Positions 6,879 through 11,395 of a DNA stretch of 11,395 nt are shown piece after piece; the stretch's first letter is position 1; every line of letters begins with the position of its first letter. The stretch spans positions 1 to 11,395 of the forward strand of contig MVCT01000039.1 of NCBI GenBank assembly GCA_002049945.1. Direction: 5' to 3'. Position numbers and translations under genes: made by a program. Source of the stretch: Candidatus Cloacimonas sp. 4484_140. Lineage in GTDB: Bacteria > Cloacimonadota > Cloacimonadia > JGIOTU-2. The notes below the pieces were generated by a model. That model made no database searches, was not told the DNA's origin, and saw nothing but the letters and a program-made list of their open reading frames with translations.

Positions 6879-7051
6879 CAGGCGAAAATACATGAATTAA
6901 AAAGAAGAGTATAAAAATTAATCTTCATTTTACCTTTGCGTCTCTGCGTTCTTTCTCTCTGCGTCTTTCCTGTCACGCTGTAATGAAATGAAGGTGGGTG
7001 CGTGAATCTTAACTCTCATGATAACCTGTGCAGGTTTCAATTTTTTAGCGA

Positions 7052-9217
7052 CTAATAATTCTTTTTATTCGGACTATGACTATGACGTCTTGGTCGATCT
7101 TTATGTTCAACAATAGCACCTTCAACGTCCTTCATGCTCAACTGGACCTTACCATCACGATCGATACCAATGACTTTTACTTTTACTTTATCGCCAAATC
7201 TTACTACATCAGCGACGTTTTCAGTTCGCTTATTTTCCAGATTAGAGACATGAACAAGACCCTCTTTACGAGGAAGAAATTCAACAAAACAACCAAAATC
7301 ACGTACGCCTTTAACAACACCGTTATATATTTTCCCGATTTCCGGTTCTTCCACGATGCTTGCAATTTTCTCTCTTGCTTTTTGAATCGAGTCTCTATCT
7401 GGAGAAGCAATTCGAACCGTGCCGTCATCATCGATATCAATAGCCACACCTGTTTCTTCAATAATGGATTTGATCATCTTGCCCTGAGGTCCGATAATAT
7501 CACCAATTCTGTCCGTTTTCACCTTCATAACCTCAATACGAGGTGCTATCGGTGAAAGTTCCGGACGTGGTTCCGGTATAGTTTCCTTTATTTTATCAAG
7601 AATAAAGAAACGAGCTTTGTGTGCCTTTTCCAGAGCAGCGGACATGATCTCGTGAGTAATTCCTTCCACTTTTATATCCATCTGCAAAGCAGTAATACCT
7701 TTATCTGTACCTGCAACCTTGAAATCCATATCGCCGTAATGATCTTCCATACCCATTATATCTGTGAGCACGATAAATTTGTCACCTTCAAGAATGAGTC
7801 CATTTGCCACACCAGCTACAGGTCCTGATATTGGAACACCCGCAGCCATTAATGATAACGTTCCGCTGCAAACGGTTGCCATTGACGAAGATCCGTTTGA
7901 CTCAAGAATTTCCGAAACAATTCTGATTGTGTATGGAAATTTTTCTTCATCCACAGGAATGACCGGGAATAATGATCGTTCAGCAAGATTTCCATGCCCG
8001 AGCTCCCTTCTGCCGGGTCCTCTCATGAAGCCGGCTTCTCCGACACTGAAAGGTGGAAAATTATAGTGAAGATAGAATTTCTTTTTATACTCTTCACCGA
8101 GTTCATCGATCACTTTTTCATCAGAACTTGTACCGAGAGTTACCACTCCAAGTGACTGAGTTTCACCGCGTGTGAAGAGCGCAGAGCCATGAGTGAAAGG
8201 TAAAACATCGATTTCACAAGTGATATCTCGTACGTCGTCCATACCTCTGCCGTCAACTCGTGTATTGGTTTCGATGATCTTTTTTCTCAACAGTTTTTTT
8301 AAGGTGCCGTCAAAAGCTTCTTTGATCTGCCCTTTTTTCTCTTCAAGCTCCTCTACGGAGAGTTTTTCCTCAAAAGATCCAATAATTTCATCTTTAATAT
8401 TATCAAGAAGTGTATTTCGCTCCAATTTATCAGGAATACTCAAAGCTTTCTGTACTTTCTTGGTAGCTGCATTTTCTACTTCCTGAACAAGATTTTCATC
8501 AACAATATCAATCTCAAACTCACCTTTGGGTTTGGCAGTTTTTGCAATGAATTCTTTTTCAAAAATGATCAATTCCCGGATACTATCATGAGCTTTGTTG
8601 AGCGCTTCAAGCATTTGCTCTTCACTAATTTCCTGAGCACCTGCTTCGACCATCATGATCGCATTATCTTTCCCTGCAACTGCGAGATCCAATCGAGATG
8701 TCTCAAACTGTTCAACTGTGGGATTGATTACAAATTCATTATCAATAAATCCAACATTTACGCCTGCAATAGGTCCATGAAATGGGATATCTGAAATGCT
8801 TAATGCAGCAGAAGCGCCGATCATTCCTAACATTTCGGGAGAATTTTTTTTATCGTATGAAAGCACTGTAATAACTACGTGCACATCATTTCTGAAACCA
8901 TCCGGGAAGAGAGGTCGCAGTGATCTATCAATTAATCTTGCTGCAAGAGTTGCGGTAGTTGAGGGTCTTGCCTCGCGTTTGAAAAAACCACCGGGAATTT
9001 TACCTGCAGCATACATTTTTTCAACAAAATCGACCATGAGGGGAAAGTAATCAATTCCCTCTCTTCTTGTTTTGGAAGCTGTGGCAGTAACAAGAACAAC
9101 CGTACCTCCGTATTGCACAAGCACTGAACCACCCGCTTGTTTCGCCATTCTGCCAGTTTCAAGCGTCAGCGTTCTGCCGGCAAATTCTGTTTCCATTCTA
9201 ATTATGTTACTATCCAT
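7052..9217 (-). CDS. pnp: Polynucleotide phosphorylase (PNPase)
   Basis: 721 residues, full length. It is a phosphorolytic 3'-5' exoribonuclease that acts as a ring trimer and releases nucleoside diphosphates, and it takes part in mRNA decay. Domains in order: first RNase PH-like domain (~10-145) with the RNA-entry loop FFKR (78-81) and RPLFPDGF (101-108); helical linker (~235-315); second, catalytic RNase PH domain (~320-545) with GSSS (442-445), Asp492, Asp498 and Lys500 (EDHYGDMDFK), equivalent to the metal and phosphate site of the E. coli enzyme; KH domain (~560-620) with the GPQG loop (576-579); S1 domain (~627-697). A short basic tail, rich in Arg, His and Lys, ends the protein (708-721). 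All key residues are present. The ATG has AGGAG four bases upstream. It follows rpsO by 50 bases, the classic rpsO-pnp arrangement. No clear intrinsic terminator follows it. Confidence 0.98.
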   Translation of the reverse strand: MDSNIIRMETEFAGRTLTLETGRMAKQAGGSVLVQYGGTVVLVTATASKTRREGIDYFPLMVDFVEKMYAAGKIPGGFFKREARPSTTATLAARLIDRSLRPLFPDGFRNDVHVVITVLSYDKKNSPEMLGMIGASAALSISDIPFHGPIAGVNVGFIDNEFVINPTVEQFETSRLDLAVAGKDNAIMMVEAGAQEISEEQMLEALNKAHDSIRELIIFEKEFIAKTAKPKGEFEIDIVDENLVQEVENAATKKVQKALSIPDKLERNTLLDNIKDEIIGSFEEKLSVEELEEKKGQIKEAFDGTLKKLLRKKIIETNTRVDGRGMDDVRDITCEIDVLPFTHGSALFTRGETQSLGVVTLGTSSDEKVIDELGEEYKKKFYLHYNFPPFSVGEAGFMRGPGRRELGHGNLAERSLFPVIPVDEEKFPYTIRIVSEILESNGSSSMATVCSGTLSLMAAGVPISGPVAGVANGLILEGDKFIVLTDIMGMEDHYGDMDFKVAGTDKGITALQMDIKVEGITHEIMSAALEKAHKARFFILDKIKETIPEPRPELSPIAPRIEVMKVKTDRIGDIIGPQGKMIKSIIEETGVAIDIDDDGTVRIASPDRDSIQKAREKIASIVEEPEIGKIYNGVVKGVRDFGCFVEFLPRKEGLVHVSNLENKRTENVADVVRFGDKVKVKVIGIDRDGKVQLSMKDVEGAIVEHKDRPRRHSHSPNKKNY

Positions 9218-9267
9218 GTAGCTCCTGTCTGAACAAAAGTATTAAAATTACCATGTTCAATCTACTC

Positions 9268-9537
9268 TTACTTTCTGATCTTAAGAGTTTTAATTAACTT
9301 TCTGTAGCGAGTAATGTCTTTATTTTTGATATAATCCAAAAGTCTTCGTCTCTGCCCGACAAGCATTAAAAGCCCGCGTCGGGTATGATGATCTTTTTTA
9401 TGTACTTTCAGATGTTCTGTGATACTCACTATACGCTGAGTGAGGAGTGCAATCTGTACTTCAGGTGATCCTGTATCAGATTCATGTAAACCAAACTCTT
9501 CGATTATTGTACGTTTCGCATCTTTTTCCAAAGCCAC
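9268..9537 (-). CDS. rpsO: 30S ribosomal protein S15
   Basis: 89 residues, the standard length. It binds 16S rRNA early in assembly of the small-subunit platform. Diagnostic stretches are DTGSPEVQIALLT (21-33), KKDHHTRRGLL (47-57) and GQRRRLLDYI (61-70). The start is GTG at 9537, placed by the strong AGGAGG four bases upstream and by the conserved N-terminus. Only 18 bases separate it from the GTPase gene before it, and pnp follows, so the three are probably co-transcribed. In other bacteria S15 represses its own translation through a leader RNA structure. Here the leader would overlap the end of the upstream gene, and I see no obvious pseudoknot. Confidence 0.98.
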   Translation of the reverse strand: MALEKDAKRTIIEEFGLHESDTGSPEVQIALLTQRIVSITEHLKVHKKDHHTRRGLLMLVGQRRRLLDYIKNKDITRYRKLIKTLKIRK

Positions 9538-9555
9538 TCGTCCTCCTAAATATGA

Positions 9556-10875
9556 CTATTTTATAAATTTTTCAAGCACTTCTGTAAGTGTTGGTTGTCC
9601 AATTTCCTGCAATTCATAAGATACTCTAACTGCAGGTTTATTAATTTTTATTATTCTTCGCAAATCAATAGGAGTTCCAATTACGACCACATCACAATCA
9701 ACAGCATTTATTGTTTTCTCGAGATCTTTTATCTGTTCTTCGCCATATCCCATGGCAGGAAGAAGAATTCCGACCTCAGGGTATTTTTTATAAGTATCAT
9801 CAATTGTACCAACAGCCCAGGGACGTGGATCGACCAGCTCTGCCGCACCGCAACGTTCTGCTGCAACAACGCCTGCGCCGTATTTCATCCCTCCATGAGT
9901 TAAGGTAGGACCATCTTCGACCACGAGTACGCGAGCTCCTTCGATAATGTCTGCATTATCAACAAAAATCGGTGATGCAGCATCAATGATGATCGCTTTT
10001 CTATTCACAGAACGGATATTATCACGAACTTCGAGCACATCTTCAGGATTTGCAGAATCGATCTTATTGATCACAACAGCATCTGCCAGTCGAAGATTTG
10101 TTTCGCCCGGATAATAATACAATTCATGACCGGGACGATGAGGATCGGCGACAACAATATTCAACATATTATCAGATTTATAAAACGAAGTATCGTTATT
10201 TCCGCCATCCCAGACAATGACATCGGCTTCTTTTTCTGCTTCCGCAAGAATTGCCCCATAATCGACACCGGCATAAATAATGCTTCCCATCTCGATATGC
10301 GGTTCGTATTCTTCCATTTCTTCAATCGTGCATTCATGCTTTTTCAGATCTTCGAGCTCTGCAAAACGCTGTACTTTCTGCTTTACCAGGTCTCCATACG
10401 GCATAGGATGACGGATCGAAGCAACTTTCAAACCTTTTTTCTTCAGGAAACGCACAACTGCGCGTGTTGTCTGGCTTTTTCCGCAACCGGTTCGCACAGC
10501 ACAAACTGTTATCAAAGGTTTTGTTGTTTTGATCATTGTTTCGGTTGCACTCAGGAGCACAAAATCAGCACCTGCTGCATTCACGATCGAAGCTTTATGC
10601 ATAATATATTCGTAATTTACGTCACTGTAGGCAAATACTACCATGTCAATATTATGTTCCTTAATTAGATTTACCAGTTCAGATTCAGCATGAATTGGGA
10701 TGCCTTCAGGATAGAGTTTTCCTGCTAATTCTGCAGGATATTTTCGTCCGTCAATATCCGGAATCTGTGTTGCGGTAAATGCAACAATTTCATAATTTAC
10801 GTTATCACGATAAATAACATTAAAATCATGAAAATCTCTTCCGGCAGCGCCCATAATAATGACTCTTCGCTTCAT
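9556..10875 (-). CDS. Cyclic 2,3-diphosphoglycerate synthetase-like P-loop GTPase
   Basis: 439 residues from the ATG at 10875. The N-terminal ~110 residues are Rossmann-like (VIIMGAAGRDFHDFN, 5-19). A P-loop NTPase domain follows, with Walker A TGCGKS (129-134), WDGGNND (222-228), ADPHRPGH (243-250) and the guanine-type motif NKID (270-273). The whole fits the family that includes archaeal cyclic 2,3-diphosphoglycerate synthetase (CpgS). Bacterial members are commonly annotated by that name or simply as GTPase, and their real substrate is unknown. Cyclic diphosphoglycerate production in this organism is not implied. The start was moved inward by 21 codons from the longest frame. That frame opens with TTG inside a hairpin, whereas the chosen ATG has AAAGGA eight bases upstream and begins the conserved MKRRVIIMGAAG. 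It lies 18 bases before rpsO, an unusual partner for the rpsO-pnp pair. Confidence 0.85.
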   Translation of the reverse strand: MKRRVIIMGAAGRDFHDFNVIYRDNVNYEIVAFTATQIPDIDGRKYPAELAGKLYPEGIPIHAESELVNLIKEHNIDMVVFAYSDVNYEYIMHKASIVNAAGADFVLLSATETMIKTTKPLITVCAVRTGCGKSQTTRAVVRFLKKKGLKVASIRHPMPYGDLVKQKVQRFAELEDLKKHECTIEEMEEYEPHIEMGSIIYAGVDYGAILAEAEKEADVIVWDGGNNDTSFYKSDNMLNIVVADPHRPGHELYYYPGETNLRLADAVVINKIDSANPEDVLEVRDNIRSVNRKAIIIDAASPIFVDNADIIEGARVLVVEDGPTLTHGGMKYGAGVVAAERCGAAELVDPRPWAVGTIDDTYKKYPEVGILLPAMGYGEEQIKDLEKTINAVDCDVVVIGTPIDLRRIIKINKPAVRVSYELQEIGQPTLTEVLEKFIK

Positions 10876-10883
10876 GTTCTTAG

Positions 10884-10889
10884 TCCTTT
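10884..10889 (-). promoter_or_regulatory. Shine-Dalgarno that fixes the GTPase start
   Basis: AAAGGA on the minus strand (10889-10884) lies eight bases before the ATG at 10875. The farther TTG at 10938 and the ATG codons between it and 10875 lack an equally good site and would add residues without family resemblance. Confidence 0.65.
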
Positions 10890-10935
10890 CCAGGTTCATT
10901 TTTGATGACATAACTTTTTGGGTAGAAGAATGTGT

Positions 10936-10962
10936 CAAGTTTAGTGACCCTATCCAAACTTG
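10936..10962 (-). repeat. Inverted repeat with a 13-base loop that recurs downstream
   Basis: CAAGTTT (10936-10942) and AAACTTG (10956-10962) form a perfect 7-base inverted pair. The loop, AGTGACCCTATCC (10943-10955), occurs again exactly at 11046-11058. The structure lies about 60-90 bases before the GTPase start codon, so it would be in the leader or at an operator. Confidence 0.55.
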
Positions 10963-10995
10963 AAACTCGAAACTTGAAATTAGCAGAGCATCAAC

Positions 10996-11058
10996 CTGAT
11001 CGGACTTGACTTAACAGCTGAAGACGTTGAGTTAAGAACGATCAGAGTGACCCTATCC
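10996..11058 (-). repeat. Compound hairpin abutting the second AGTGACCCTATCC copy
   Basis: CTGATCG (10996-11002) and CGATCAG (11039-11045) are a perfect 7-base inverted pair. Inside it CTTAAC (11010-11015) pairs with GTTAAG (11031-11036), leaving an asymmetric internal loop (7 and 2 bases) and a 15-base apical loop. The 13-base repeat follows immediately at 11046-11058. Confidence 0.5.
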
Positions 11059-11205
11059 TATGCTATACTAATAGCTAAATTTCCATTGATGAAAGTCAAA
11101 CAAAATAATTGTATTTTTTATGTAAAGAAACGCTCCTAAATTGATGAACCAGAAATATTGAATTTACCATCAGCTGGTTGAGGAGTTGTGTGTTTCATTC
11201 AAAAT

Positions 11206-11301
11206 AATACTGGATTCCCGAACCTTAAATAGCTTGTGGATGGAGTTCTGAGAATATGAAAATACTGGATTCCCGATCCCCGATGAATCGGGGGGAATGA
11301 C
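11206..11301. repeat. Tandem-like pair of AATACTGGATTCCCGA units, second with a GC-rich palindrome
   Basis: The same 16 bases occur at 11206-11221 and 11261-11276, 55 bases apart. The second copy runs into CCCCGAT (11278-11284), GA, then ATCGGGG (11287-11293) and GGAATGAC. Read on the other strand this resembles the dispersed GTCATTCCC...GGGAATCCAG intergenic palindromes found in many bacterial genomes. The core GGATTCCC also occurs at 51-58 at the other end of the window. Confidence 0.6.
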
Positions 11302-11395
11302 ATGCCCTTTTTTATGTGGAAACTGATGAAATTAAATGAATAATTGTAACTCAACATTCCACATCTTCAACCTCTGAATGTTCGGCGAAGACGAA

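Larger units (their letters stand above)
6811..6977. repeat. Composite repeat-rich spacer between pnp and wecB
   Basis: This is a mosaic of short repeats in a non-coding gap. It holds two CTTCGC copies (6811-6816, 6821-6826), an 8-base direct repeat CAGGCGAA (6832-6839, 6879-6886), and a 9-base direct repeat TCTCTGCGT (6941-6949, 6956-6964). A 9-base inverted pair, CGTGACAGG (6827-6835) and CCTGTCACG (6969-6977), bounds ~150 bases. Two further hairpins lie inside. The texture resembles dispersed intergenic repeats more than unique regulatory DNA. The open frame crossing it on the minus strand is made of these repeats and is not called a gene. Confidence 0.6.
10876..11395. other. 520-base non-coding region with several repeats, upstream of the GTPase-rpsO-pnp genes
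   Basis: No convincing gene is seen on either strand. The region should hold the promoter for the GTPase-rpsO-pnp genes. A TTGACT (11099-11094, minus strand) is a possible -35 box, but I see no well-spaced -10 box, so no promoter is called. The rest consists of short direct and inverted repeats and AT-rich filler. It continues to the window edge, where it ends without a feature I can name. Confidence 0.6.

Noticed and set aside
6791..6976. 61-codon minus-strand ORF in the pnp-wecB gap, with an internal ATG preceded by AAAGG
   Set aside because: It is built almost entirely from the short direct and inverted repeats of the spacer, resembles no family I know, and includes both hairpins. It is more likely repeat-derived sequence than a gene.
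7023..7036. AACCTG-TG-CAGGTT palindrome just after the pnp stop, as a pnp terminator
   Set aside because: On the minus strand no T tract follows it. The T-rich run lies on the plus-strand side, so it does not fit an intrinsic terminator for pnp.
7076..7555. 159-codon plus-strand ORF opposite the 3' part of pnp
   Set aside because: It lies wholly antisense to the KH/S1 region of an intact pnp gene, has an atypical composition rich in Asn, Phe and Thr, and has no recognisable domain.
9231..9258. GAACA/TGTTC inverted pair in the rpsO-pnp gap as an rpsO terminator
   Set aside because: There are only five AT-leaning base pairs with an 18-base loop and no following T tract, which is within chance expectation.
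10126..10668. 180-codon plus-strand ORF opposite the GTPase gene
   Set aside because: It is antisense to a well-conserved P-loop gene, rich in Phe, Cys and His, and has no family resemblance. It is a frame shadow.
9556..10875. Inference that the organism makes cyclic 2,3-diphosphoglycerate as methanogens do
   Set aside because: Family similarity alone does not establish the product. Bacterial homologues are common and uncharacterised.
10876..10938. N-terminal extension of the GTPase ORF back to a TTG codon
   Set aside because: The extra 21 residues have no family resemblance, the TTG lies in an inverted repeat, and the ATG at 10875 has a good Shine-Dalgarno.
1..11395. CRISPR array, tRNA/rRNA genes, insertion sequence or phage genes
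   Set aside because: No regularly spaced repeats, no tRNA-like cloverleaf, no rRNA stretch and no transposase or phage protein could be recognised on either strand.

Overview
All convincing genes in this window lie on the minus strand, so transcription runs from high to low coordinates. The DNA is AT-rich. Most genes have good Shine-Dalgarno sequences. The last gene carries a C-terminal secretion domain of the type used by the type IX system. That combination points to the Fibrobacteres-Chlorobi-Bacteroidetes superphylum. The intergenic repeat style and the gene content would suit a Candidatus Cloacimonadota-like genome, but this placement is inference and not proven by the window.

Layout in transcription order. 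(1) 11395-10876 is non-coding and rich in short direct and inverted repeats. (2) 10875-7052 is an RNA/translation block: a P-loop GTPase of the cyclic 2,3-diphosphoglycerate synthetase-like family, then ribosomal protein S15 (rpsO), then polynucleotide phosphorylase (pnp). (3) 7051-6779 is a repeat-rich spacer with hairpins. (4) 6778-1449 is a tightly packed run of six genes with gaps of 12-47 bases: UDP-GlcNAc 2-epimerase, UDP-glucose 4-epimerase, a UDP-glucose 6-dehydrogenase with an unexpected C-terminal domain, a GerW/YtfJ-like protein, a SIMPL-domain protein and a small tail-anchored protein. A likely terminator follows. (5) 1263-91 is a separately promoted, secreted ComEC-like metallo-beta-lactamase-fold protein with a C-terminal sorting domain.

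The three nucleotide-sugar enzymes would supply UDP-ManNAc, UDP-Gal (possibly also UDP-GalNAc) and UDP-glucuronate for surface polysaccharide. No glycosyltransferase lies in the window, so the end product is unknown. The following three genes encode membrane-associated or envelope proteins of unknown role.

The most unusual feature is the dehydrogenase at 3026-4630. Its last ~101 residues are not dehydrogenase sequence. They read as the C-terminal half of the aconitase-type swivel domain of 3-isopropylmalate dehydratase small subunit (LeuD), joined in frame exactly at the CGSSRE substrate-binding motif. This is either a real domain fusion or an assembly or recombination chimera, and it is the first thing to check.
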